From Aquimarina sp. TRL1 (lineage in GTDB: Bacteria; Bacteroidota; Bacteroidia; Flavobacteriales; Flavobacteriaceae): a stretch of DNA of 64,000 nt. Made by a program: the position numbers and the translations under genes. Shown here one piece after another: positions 9,026 to 17,164 of the stretch. The DNA is taken from NCBI RefSeq assembly GCF_013365535.1, contig NZ_CP053590.1, forward strand, positions 2,532,501 to 2,596,500, given 5' to 3'. The notes beneath the pieces are model-generated. The model ran no database searches. It saw only the letters and a program-made list of their open reading frames with translations, and was not told the DNA's origin. Every line of letters begins with the position of its first letter. Position 1 is the first letter of the stretch.

Positions 9026-9451
9026 ATGAAAATACAATTAAAGAGAATTGATCAAGATTATCATTTCGAGTTAACAAACGAAAGAGGTCATGTGACTCAT
9101 ATTGATAATAAAACAGAAAACGGAGGGCATGATTTGGCACCAAGTCCTATGGAGTATGTGTTAATGGGAGTTGCGGGCTGTAGTGCGATTGATGTGATTT
9201 CAATATTGAAAAAACAAAGGCAGCAAATAACTGCCTATAGTGCAGAAGTTGATGGAAGAAGAGAAAAAATAGGGGGAGCTTCTCCGTTCAAAGAGATAAA
9301 AGTAACGGTTTATTTAGAAGGAGAAATAGACCCTGATAAAGCTAAGAGAGCAGCACAGTTGTCTTTTGATAAATATTGTTCTGTGTCCAAAACCTTAGAG
9401 CCTACTGCTGTAGTAGTGTATCAAGTGGTGTTAAATAATGAAGCCATATGA
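9026..9451 (+). CDS. OsmC family protein
   Basis: A 141-residue OsmC/Ohr-fold protein. Both redox cysteines of the family are present: C52 in AGCSAIDV and C118 in YCSVSKTL, so thiol-dependent peroxide reduction is possible. It lies inside the methionine operon, and its end overlaps the metZ start by 4 bases (ATGA), implying tight co-expression with a sulfide-using enzyme. A role in handling reactive sulfur or peroxides around the sulfhydrylases is my inference. The substrate is unknown. Confidence 0.88.
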   Translation: MKIQLKRIDQDYHFELTNERGHVTHIDNKTENGGHDLAPSPMEYVLMGVAGCSAIDVISILKKQRQQITAYSAEVDGRREKIGGASPFKEIKVTVYLEGEIDPDKAKRAAQLSFDKYCSVSKTLEPTAVVVYQVVLNNEAI

Positions 9452-10626
9452 GTGAAACGTATAAGAATTTTGAAACACAATCAGTTCGTGTTCAAACAGA
9501 AAAGACGCAGTTTTTGGAGCATTCTGTTCCTTTGTATTTAACTTCAGGATTTGTATTTGAAGACTCAGAAGAAATGCGTGCTTCTTTTGCAGAAGAGAAA
9601 GAACGGAATTTGTATAGTCGATTTAGTAATCCGAATACGACAGAATTTGTAGATAAAATGTGTCACCTGGAAGGAGCCGAAGCTGGATATGCTTTTGCAA
9701 CAGGAATGGCTGCCGTGTTTTCTACCTTTGCAGCATTGTTGAATAGTGGAGATCATATCGTCTCTGCTAGGTCTGTATTTGGATCTACCCATTCTTTGTT
9801 TACTAAGTACTTTCCTAAGTGGAATATCGAAACAAGTTATTTTTCGGTGAATGAAGTAGAAAAAGCAGAAGCGTTAATTAAACCGAATACAAAAATCCTA
9901 TATGCCGAATCTCCAACGAACCCTGGGGTTGATGTCTTGGATCTGGAATTGTTAAGTTCGATAGCAAAGAAACATGGATTATTGCTTATAGTTGATAATT
10001 GTTTTGCAACCCCTTATTTGCAAAACCCGATTAAACTGGGAGCAGATTTAGTGATCCATTCGGCAACAAAATTGATTGATGGACAAGGAAGGGTTCTTGG
10101 AGGTGTAACTGTCGGAAAGAAAGAGTTGATAAGGGAAATTTACTTGTTTTCCAGAAATACAGGTCCTTCGTTATCTCCGTTTAATGCGTGGGTGTTATCT
10201 AAGAGTTTGGAGACATTGGCAGTTCGAGTAGATAGGCACTGTGAGAATGCGTTGAAATTAGCAGAATACCTGGAAAAACACCCGAAAGTCAATTGGGTGA
10301 AATATCCATTTCTGGTATCTCATCCTCAATACGAAGTAGCAAAAAAGCAAATGAAATTAGGAGGGAATATTGTAGCATTTGAGGTAAAAGGAGGAGTAGA
10401 AGGGGGACGAACATTTTTTGATAATATAAAGATGTGCTCCTTGTCGGCTAACCTTGGGGATACTAGAACGATAGTAACACATCCGGCCTCAACTACCCAT
10501 AGTAAATTAGCTGTGGAAGATAAGTTGGCAGTTGGAATAACAGATGGAATGGTGAGGTGTTCTGTAGGGCTAGAAGCTGTGGAAGATGTAATCAAAGATA
10601 TAGAACAAGCGTTGGGATCGCTGTAA
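9448..10626 (+). CDS. metZ: O-succinylhomoserine sulfhydrylase-type trans-sulfuration enzyme
   Basis: A second Cys/Met metabolism PLP enzyme, 392 residues, with PLP lysine K208 in HSATKLIDGQGRVLGG. The DGQGR extension after the lysine is typical of the MetZ branch (O-succinylhomoserine sulfhydrylase). It overlaps osmC by 4 bases and ends the operon at a strong terminator (10648-10686). Since only one acyltransferase gene is present here, MetY and MetZ may share a substrate, or MetZ may act on another activated homoserine or as a gamma-synthase. Catalytic class is firm; exact substrate is not. Confidence 0.85.
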   Translation: MSETYKNFETQSVRVQTEKTQFLEHSVPLYLTSGFVFEDSEEMRASFAEEKERNLYSRFSNPNTTEFVDKMCHLEGAEAGYAFATGMAAVFSTFAALLNSGDHIVSARSVFGSTHSLFTKYFPKWNIETSYFSVNEVEKAEALIKPNTKILYAESPTNPGVDVLDLELLSSIAKKHGLLLIVDNCFATPYLQNPIKLGADLVIHSATKLIDGQGRVLGGVTVGKKELIREIYLFSRNTGPSLSPFNAWVLSKSLETLAVRVDRHCENALKLAEYLEKHPKVNWVKYPFLVSHPQYEVAKKQMKLGGNIVAFEVKGGVEGGRTFFDNIKMCSLSANLGDTRTIVTHPASTTHSKLAVEDKLAVGITDGMVRCSVGLEAVEDVIKDIEQALGSL

Positions 10627-10647
10627 TCCAGGCGATTTAACAATAAT

Positions 10648-10686
10648 AAAAAAAGACCTTAAAAATAGTATTTAAGGTCTTTTTTT
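10648..10686. terminator. Bidirectional terminator between metZ and the lipoprotein gene
   Basis: AAAAAAAGACCTTAAA pairs with TTTAAGGTCTTTTTT around a short AT loop, with A and T runs on both flanks. It lies between convergent genes and can serve both. Confidence 0.88.
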
Positions 10687-10706
10687 GTAAAAAAAACTAC
10701 TAGGGT

Positions 10707-11237
10707 TTATTTTTTGGTAAACGTATAATTAGCAGTTCCTGAAGCTTCTGTTGTTACACCAGCATTGTTTACGGTGTCCTTATAGTCTATCGTAAAGCTT
10801 AATTTGGTGGAAGTTAATTCAGTAATGGTTGTTGATTGTTTTTCATGAGAATTCGGGTCTTCTACTATTAATTTATTTCCTTGGATTTCCCATAAGCCAA
10901 CAAGATCAAAATTGACTCCGGTAACATCTGTCGTAGAAGTTTGTCCTTCAACAGTAGTAGTGGTTACAGCAGTGTATTTCCCGGTGCTGGCAGCTATTTT
11001 AGGAATCTTAGTGAAGATAACCTCTGTACTAAAATCTTTTCCTTCTGATGTGAAATCAGTAGTCAAAGTAGCTCCCTGAGCGGTGGTAATACTTTTTCCA
11101 TTTGTAACACTAAAGGCGGTTAATCGCCATTTCCCGGTAAGTAAAGACTCGTTGTCTGTAGCATTGTCATCATCACTTGAACATGAAGTGAATGCTAGAA
11201 AAGGAATAATTAATAAAAAAAAGATCGTCTTTTTCAT
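10707..11237 (-). CDS. Lipocalin-like lipoprotein
   Basis: The N-terminus ends in a lipobox (AFTSC, Cys19) followed by SSDDD, an acidic tail that acts as a lipoprotein surface-export signal in this phylum. The mature part (LLTGKWRLTAF, LVGLWEIQGNKLIVED) has the strand pattern of the lipocalin-like families common in Flavobacteriaceae. It is 176 residues, rich in Thr, with no enzyme motif. It converges on metZ and shares its terminator. A surface location is inferred from the acidic motif; ligand and role are unknown. Confidence 0.75.
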   Translation of the reverse strand: MKKTIFFLLIIPFLAFTSCSSDDDNATDNESLLTGKWRLTAFSVTNGKSITTAQGATLTTDFTSEGKDFSTEVIFTKIPKIAASTGKYTAVTTTTVEGQTSTTDVTGVNFDLVGLWEIQGNKLIVEDPNSHEKQSTTITELTSTKLSFTIDYKDTVNNAGVTTEASGTANYTFTKK

Positions 11238-11458
11238 AATTAAAATTGATTTGTAGATTTTAAAAGTTATGCTAAAATATGCTATTAAACGGAAGAACAG
11301 AATAAATGGATATTAATAATTAGTTAAAAAAAACTGAGGTAAAACCCGAAATATTAGGTATTTATGGAGGTGTGTTGAGCTTTGTTTATAATGATTCTAA
11401 TTTTACTGGGAATATGATAAAAATTGATAAAGAATGTGTTCTGTGTCAAATTAATGTA

Positions 11459-11498
11459 TATATTTGCTGAATAATCTACTAATCCGATAGGGTAATAG
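11459..11498 (+). promoter_or_regulatory. Promoter and possible operator of the sulfate assimilation operon
   Basis: TATATTTG (11459-11466) fits the -7 element. Ten bases further, 11476-11498 shows an imperfect dyad with the pattern CTAnTAnnC...GnnTAnTAG, overlapping the expected transcription start. No -33 TTG is found at a normal distance, which would fit a regulated promoter. The rest of the gap 11238-11508 shows no gene. Confidence 0.5.
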
Positions 11499-11508
11499 AA
11501 TTTTAAAA

Positions 11509-11775
11509 ATGTTAGCAAGTCAAATGATATTAGATAAAGTAGCTGGAAGGAAAACATCGTATGAGTCAGATAAGGTTTCAGAGAAGCCAATACGAAGCAT
11601 CGCTAAGGCAGTTAGCTGGCGAGTTGTAGGGACATTAGATACCTTGATTGTATCTTATCTTCTAACAGGAGAAATGATGTTGGCTACTTCTATAGCATCG
11701 ATTGATTTTGTAACAAAAATGATTCTTTATTTCTTTCATGAAAGAATATGGAATCGTATAAAATGGGGAAAATAA
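11509..11775 (+). CDS. DUF2061 membrane protein
   Basis: An 88-residue protein matching the DUF2061 family: the conserved EKPIRSIAKAVSWRVVGT stretch, a hydrophobic segment (LDTLIVSYLL), a second one around MMLATSIASIDFVTKMI, and the C-terminal FFHERIWNRIKWG. It should sit in the inner membrane. It leads the sulfate assimilation operon and precedes cysH. DUF2061 genes are often found beside sulfate reduction genes, so a role in that pathway is likely, but the function is not established. An alternative start at 11524 (MILDKVAG) would be equally natural. Confidence 0.85.
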   Translation: MLASQMILDKVAGRKTSYESDKVSEKPIRSIAKAVSWRVVGTLDTLIVSYLLTGEMMLATSIASIDFVTKMILYFFHERIWNRIKWGK

Positions 11776-11887
11776 TTAAGTGTATCCCGAAAATGTCACA
11801 TCTCAGAAAGTCTTTAGCATATTGAGAATAATCTGGGTCATAAGAGAAGAATAGTTTGTTAAGAGTGGAAAAAATTTGCTGTGTACT

Positions 11888-12514
11888 ATGAAATTTACAG
11901 AAAAAGAAATTGAAGAATTAAATAAAGAGCTTAAGGATAAGACGCCTCAGGAAGTTGTTTCCTGGGCTTTGTCAAGGGCAAAAAAACCTGTTGTAACCAC
12001 AAATTTTAGACCTTATGAAGCAGCCATTCTTAATGTGTGTGTACAGGAGAAAAAAGACATTCCGGTTATATGGTGTGACTCGGGGTATAATACACCAAAT
12101 ACATATAGACATGCAGAAAAAGTAATAGAGTTACTGCAGTTAAATGTACAGTTGTATGTGCCTAGACAGACGGCATCTCATAGAGATGTAGTAATGGGGA
12201 TTCCCGATGTGGAAGATCCGATGCATAAGGTATTTACAGAACAAGTAAAGTTAGAGCCCTTTAGAAGAGCAATGGCAGATTTTACTCCAGATGTATGGTT
12301 TACGAATTTGAGAAAAGGACAGACAGCACTCAGAGATTCGCTAGATATTCTGAGTTTAGGGAAAGACGGAGTCTTAAAAGTAAGCCCCTTTTATTACTAT
12401 GATGATGAGAAGCTTGACGGATATTTATTAGACAATAAATTGCCGAATGAATTTAAGTATTTTGACCCTACAAAAGTAATAAGTAATAGAGAGTGCGGAT
12501 TGCATACATTATAA
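11888..12514 (+). CDS. cysH: Phosphoadenylyl-sulfate (or adenylyl-sulfate) reductase
   Basis: Thioredoxin-dependent reduction of PAPS or APS to sulfite. The 208-residue protein has the PP-loop-like fold start (TTNFRPYEAAILNV, VIWCDSGYNTPNTYRHAE) and the C-terminal ECGLHTL carrying the catalytic cysteine. The paired-cysteine motifs that bind a 4Fe-4S cluster in APS reductases are absent, which points to the PAPS-reductase type. I place the start at ATG 11888; a TTG four codons upstream is less likely. It is followed by cysD and cysN. No APS kinase gene is visible in the window, so substrate choice is uncertain. Confidence 0.88.
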   Translation: MKFTEKEIEELNKELKDKTPQEVVSWALSRAKKPVVTTNFRPYEAAILNVCVQEKKDIPVIWCDSGYNTPNTYRHAEKVIELLQLNVQLYVPRQTASHRDVVMGIPDVEDPMHKVFTEQVKLEPFRRAMADFTPDVWFTNLRKGQTALRDSLDILSLGKDGVLKVSPFYYYDDEKLDGYLLDNKLPNEFKYFDPTKVISNRECGLHTL

Positions 12515-12585
12515 GGGGAATTAGAAATAGATAAAAGATATTTTTAGAGTGATAAAAGCTCATTATAAAAACAAGAAATAAATAA

Positions 12586-13551
12586 ATGGAAATAGTAGAA
12601 AAGAAAGACGAATACGGAGGAGAAATTTCTGGTTTAGGAACTCAGGAAGGAGTAACAACTCTTAGTGTTAATCCTTTAGAGAGTGAAGCTATATACATAT
12701 TCAGAGAAGTGGTGGCACAATTTGAAAAACCAGTACTACTATTCTCAGGGGGGAAAGATTCTATAACTCTAGTAAGATTAGCGCAGAAGGCATTTTACCC
12801 TGGAAAAATACCGTTCCCTTTATTGCATATAGATACAGGGCATAACTTTCCTGAGACAATTGAATTTAGAGATCGTTTGGTGAAAGAATTGGGAGTAGAG
12901 TTAATTGTTCGTAATGTTCAGGACTCTATCGATCAGGGAAAAGTAGTAGAAGAAAAAGGGCGATATGCTAGTAGAAATAGTCTTCAGACTACAACATTAT
13001 TAGATGCGTTGGAAGAATTTAAGTTTGATGCAGCCATAGGAGGAGCAAGAAGAGATGAAGAGAAGGCAAGAGCAAAAGAACGTATTTTTTCTGTGAGAGA
13101 TGATTTCGGACAGTGGGATGAAAAGAACCAAAGACCAGAATTGTTTGACCATTTAAATGGGAAAATAGATTTAGGACAGAATGTTCGAGTATTTCCGATC
13201 AGTAACTGGACAGAGTTGGATGTTTGGAGTTATATAGAAAAAGAAGAAATAGAAATCCCATCTATTTATTTTGCCCATAAAAGAAAAACATTTATCAGAG
13301 ATGGTATGATTTGGTCAGCAGAAGATGATGTGGTGTATAGAGACGAACACGAAGAAGTAGAAGAAAGAATGGTTCGATTCAGAACAGTAGGAGATATGTC
13401 CTGTACAGCAGCGGTGCTTTCAGATGCGATAACGATTGATAAAGTAGTAGCAGAAATCAGGGATTCGGAAATATCAGAAAGAGGAGCGAGAATCGATGAT
13501 AAGAGATCTGAAGCAGCGATGGAAAAAAGAAAACAACAAGGATATTTTTAA
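12586..13551 (+). CDS. cysD: Sulfate adenylyltransferase subunit 2
   Basis: Catalytic subunit of ATP sulfurylase, making APS from sulfate and ATP together with CysN. The PP-loop SGGKDS lies at residues 54-59, and the downstream HIDTGHNFPETIEFRD, GGARRDEEKARAKER and DMSCTAA stretches are typical. At 321 residues it is about 20 longer than the E. coli enzyme, because of an N-terminal extension before NPLESEAIYIFREV. It lies between cysH and cysN in the same orientation. Confidence 0.96.
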   Translation: MEIVEKKDEYGGEISGLGTQEGVTTLSVNPLESEAIYIFREVVAQFEKPVLLFSGGKDSITLVRLAQKAFYPGKIPFPLLHIDTGHNFPETIEFRDRLVKELGVELIVRNVQDSIDQGKVVEEKGRYASRNSLQTTTLLDALEEFKFDAAIGGARRDEEKARAKERIFSVRDDFGQWDEKNQRPELFDHLNGKIDLGQNVRVFPISNWTELDVWSYIEKEEIEIPSIYFAHKRKTFIRDGMIWSAEDDVVYRDEHEEVEERMVRFRTVGDMSCTAAVLSDAITIDKVVAEIRDSEISERGARIDDKRSEAAMEKRKQQGYF

Positions 13552-13687
13552 GAGATATAAAAATAAACGTTGAAAATATAATGTTAGGACTTGCTTATAA
13601 AAGAAGGTCGATAGAATAAAAAGAATAGTGTCGAAAAGGTTGGTTTGTTAATGTAGAAAAAAAACAATCAACCATCAATCTAAAAAG

Positions 13688-14935
13688 ATGGAAGTATTAA
13701 AAATAGCAACAGCAGGGAGCGTAGATGACGGAAAAAGTACGTTAATTGGTCGTATTTTATATGATACAAAATCCCTGACTACAGATAAATTAGAAGCTAT
13801 TGAGGCAAAAAGTAAAGCAAATGGATTTGACTATTTGGATTTTTCTTTAGCAACAGATGGATTAGTAGCAGAGAGAGAACAGGGAATAACGATTGATGTA
13901 GCGCATATTTATTTTTCTACAAAACGAAAAAGTTACATCATTGCAGATACTCCAGGACATATAGAGTATACAAGAAATATGGTGACAGGAGCTTCTACTT
14001 CTCAGGCTTCTATCGTTTTGGTAGATGCTAGAAAAGGAGTAGTGGAGCAAACATACAGACATTTCTTTATCAATAATTTATTGAGAGTAAAGGATGTAGT
14101 AGTGGCTGTGAATAAGATGGATTTAGTAGATTTTTCTCAGGAGAAATACGAAGCTATAAAAGCAGATTTTGAGAAACTGATTCAAAAAAGTGATTATAAA
14201 GAACAGAATGTAACATTTATTCCTGTAAGTGCTTTAAAAGGAGACAATGTAGTGACGCCATCAGAAAATACCCCTTGGTATAAAGGGCAGACACTATTAG
14301 AGCATTTAGAAGAATTAGATGCACAGGATTTATTTGAAAAATCACAATTGAGATTTCCTGTTCAGACGGTAATTCGTCCTAAGCAGGCAGAATTCCATGA
14401 TTTTAGAGGATATGCAGGGAAATTGTATGGCGGTGACCTGGCAGTAGGTGATGAAATTACTGTATTGCCTTCATTGACAACTTCAAAAATAAAAGAAATT
14501 TACTTCTTTGATAAAAAGTTTGAAAAAGCAGGAAGAGGAAGTTCTTGTACAATCACCTTAGAAGATGATGTTAATATCAGTAGAGGAGATATGATTGTAA
14601 AAATATCCGAAAAACCAAAAGTAGAGAAACAACTTTCAGCAACATTATGCTGGATGGATAGTAAAAAACTGAACCCCGGAACTAATTATTTCTTACAAAG
14701 TGGAAGTAATAGAATCTTAGCAAAAGTTAAAAGCATTCAAGGAACTATTGCAACGGATTTTTCTGGAGAAGACGCTTCTAAAAATGAACTTCAATTAAAC
14801 GAAATTGGAAAAGTTCAGATTCAATTAAGCAAGCCTTTGGCCTTTGATTCTTATACAAAAAATAAAGCATCTGGTTCATTTATCCTGATCGATTCTCAGA
14901 CAAATAATACCTCTGCGGTAGGATTTGTAGAGTAG
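13688..14935 (+). CDS. cysN: Sulfate adenylyltransferase subunit 1 (GTPase)
   Basis: GTPase subunit that drives APS synthesis by CysD. The P-loop region AGSVDDGKST is near residues 9-18, DTPGHIEYTRNM is G3, and NKMD is G4, followed by EF-Tu-like beta-barrel domains. At 415 residues it lacks any fused APS kinase domain at the C-terminus. It follows cysD after a 136-base spacer, unusually large within this operon, in which I see no gene or terminator. Confidence 0.96.
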   Translation: MEVLKIATAGSVDDGKSTLIGRILYDTKSLTTDKLEAIEAKSKANGFDYLDFSLATDGLVAEREQGITIDVAHIYFSTKRKSYIIADTPGHIEYTRNMVTGASTSQASIVLVDARKGVVEQTYRHFFINNLLRVKDVVVAVNKMDLVDFSQEKYEAIKADFEKLIQKSDYKEQNVTFIPVSALKGDNVVTPSENTPWYKGQTLLEHLEELDAQDLFEKSQLRFPVQTVIRPKQAEFHDFRGYAGKLYGGDLAVGDEITVLPSLTTSKIKEIYFFDKKFEKAGRGSSCTITLEDDVNISRGDMIVKISEKPKVEKQLSATLCWMDSKKLNPGTNYFLQSGSNRILAKVKSIQGTIATDFSGEDASKNELQLNEIGKVQIQLSKPLAFDSYTKNKASGSFILIDSQTNNTSAVGFVE

Positions 14936-15033
14936 TTGATATCGAGTAGAATAGCACGTTTTTAAAAGCGATACAAAAAGTACACAAAAGTCATAACTAT
15001 GCCCATTTTTGAAGGGTGTAAATATCAAAAAAA

Positions 15034-17124
15034 ATGCAAAGTTTTAGAACCGAAATAGAAAACCCGATTGTAGAAAAAGATATCATTGAATTAGCCAATA
15101 AAATTCAATTATTCAAAGAAGGGAAAGTAGATGAGGAGAAGTTTCGTAGTCTTCGATTAGCACGAGGAGTATACGGACAGCGACAAGAGGGCGTGCAGAT
15201 GATTCGCATCAAATTGCCTTATGGGAAGATGCTGAGTAATCAGTTACGACGTATCTGTGAGGTGTCAGATGAGTATTCCAGAGGGCGATTGCATATTACC
15301 ACACGTCAGGATATTCAGATTCACTATGTAGATTTAAATAGAACTCCGGAACTTTGGGCAGAATTAGAAAAAGATGATGTAACCCTTAGGGAAGCCTGTG
15401 GAAATACGGTAAGAAACGTTACGGCATCAGAAACAGCAGGAGTTGATCCAAAAGAAGCCTTTGATGTTTCTCCATATGCAGATGCAATATTTCGTTTCTT
15501 CTTGAGGAATCCGGTTTGTCAGGAGATGGGAAGAAAATTTAAAGTTTCTTTTTCAGGATCAGATGAGGATACAGGACTTTCTTATATGCATGATTTAGGT
15601 TTTATCGCCAAGGTAAAAGACGGTGTTCGAGGTTTTAAAGTAATGTTAGCAGGAGGGTTGGGATCTCAGCCTAGACATGCAGATGTATTGTATGACTTTT
15701 TGGAAGCAGATAAAATTATTCCTTTGATGGAAGGAGTGTTGAGAATTTTTGATCGCCATGGAGAACGAAAAAGTAGAGCAAAAGCAAGATTGAAGTTTTT
15801 GGTAAAAGGAATAGGTCTGGAAGCGTTTAAGGAACTTTTAGAAGCAGAGCAAAAAGCAGTTTCTGTCGCGTCTGTTCCAATTGATTATGAAGCCTATCCG
15901 ATTTCGGTTCCTGCAACGGTAGAAACACCTGAAGTCACTATAGAAGATAGTGAAGCATTTGAGTTGTGGAAATCAACGAATGTAATGGCTCAAAAACAAG
16001 AAGGGTATGTTGCAATCGGAATAAAAGTACTCTTAGGAGATTTTTATACAGACAAGGCAAGGTTACTTGCTGATCTGGTAGAGAAATATGGAGCTGGAGA
16101 ATTGAGATTGTCGCTCCGTCAGAATATTTTGATTCCTTATGTTCGGGAAGATTTAGTACCTTTCTTTTATAATGAATTAAAAAAACTGGGCTTTGTAGCT
16201 CCAGGATATAATAAAGCGATTGATATTACTGCTTGTCCGGGAACAGATACATGTAATTTAGGGATTGCCAGTAGTACAGGGATTGCTAGAGAATTAGAGC
16301 GAGTAATCAAAGCAGAGTATCCACAATATCTAGAAAATCAGGATTTAGTGATTAAGATCAGTGGATGTATGAACGGATGTGGACAGCACAATATGGCTAA
16401 TATCGGTTTTCAGGGGATGTCTATCCGAACTAAAGATAAACTGGTAGCTCCCGCTTTGCAAGTCCTGTTAGGAGGAGCAAATAGAGGAGATGGAAATGCT
16501 CGCTTCGCAGATAAAGTGGTGAAAATCCCTAGTAAAAGAGGACCGGAAGCATTACGTCGTATATTAAATGATTACGAATCCAATGCCAAAGACACTCCTT
16601 TTGTAGAGTATTATGAGGAAAAAGGAGAAAAATATTTTTATGAGTTGCTGACAGATTTATCAGAAATAGATAACCTTACTCAAGAAGATTTTATTGACTG
16701 GGGGAATGAAGAAAAATATGTCAAAGCGATTGGAGTAGGAGAGTGTGCCGGAGTTGTTATTGATTTGATCGCTACGCTATTTCTGGAAAGCGAAGAGAAG
16801 ATAGAAAATGCAAAAGTATCTTTTGAAAATGAAATCTACTCTGATGCAGTGTATCATGCGTATAGCTCCTTAGTCAATACAGCAAAAGCATTGTTGTTGG
16901 CAGCGAAGAAGAAAACAAATAGCCATGCCAAAGTGATCAGTCAGTTTGATGATGAATTTGTTACTACTGGGAAAATTAAGGTAGAAGAAGCATCTTTTGC
17001 CGAATTGGTGTATAAGTTGCAAAAAAATGCACCGACTCAGGATTTTGCAGTAGATTATATAAAAAGTGCAGAAAAGTTTTTGAAGCAAGTACAAGAATTC
17101 AGAGAAGCAGAAGTTGCTTCATGA
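15034..17124 (+). CDS. Ferredoxin-type sulfite reductase fused to a HEPN-like domain
   Basis: Reduces sulfite to sulfide with siroheme and a 4Fe-4S cluster. Two ferrite-like/NiR-SiR repeats span about residues 1-555; the cluster ligands C401, C407, C445 and C449 sit in CPGTDTC and SGCMNGC. From about residue 565 to 696 a separate helical domain follows (SDAVYHAYSSLVNTAKALLL, then NSHAKVI), which resembles a HEPN domain. No R-x4-6-H nuclease motif is evident, so it is more likely structural or regulatory. The genes for siroheme, ferredoxin reductase and ferredoxin come next. A nitrite reductase role is possible, but the cys context favours sulfite. Confidence 0.92.
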   Translation: MQSFRTEIENPIVEKDIIELANKIQLFKEGKVDEEKFRSLRLARGVYGQRQEGVQMIRIKLPYGKMLSNQLRRICEVSDEYSRGRLHITTRQDIQIHYVDLNRTPELWAELEKDDVTLREACGNTVRNVTASETAGVDPKEAFDVSPYADAIFRFFLRNPVCQEMGRKFKVSFSGSDEDTGLSYMHDLGFIAKVKDGVRGFKVMLAGGLGSQPRHADVLYDFLEADKIIPLMEGVLRIFDRHGERKSRAKARLKFLVKGIGLEAFKELLEAEQKAVSVASVPIDYEAYPISVPATVETPEVTIEDSEAFELWKSTNVMAQKQEGYVAIGIKVLLGDFYTDKARLLADLVEKYGAGELRLSLRQNILIPYVREDLVPFFYNELKKLGFVAPGYNKAIDITACPGTDTCNLGIASSTGIARELERVIKAEYPQYLENQDLVIKISGCMNGCGQHNMANIGFQGMSIRTKDKLVAPALQVLLGGANRGDGNARFADKVVKIPSKRGPEALRRILNDYESNAKDTPFVEYYEEKGEKYFYELLTDLSEIDNLTQEDFIDWGNEEKYVKAIGVGECAGVVIDLIATLFLESEEKIENAKVSFENEIYSDAVYHAYSSLVNTAKALLLAAKKKTNSHAKVISQFDDEFVTTGKIKVEEASFAELVYKLQKNAPTQDFAVDYIKSAEKFLKQVQEFREAEVAS

Positions 17125-17164
17125 AGCTGTAAAAAAAAACTAAAAACAAAAGAAGGAGGGAACA

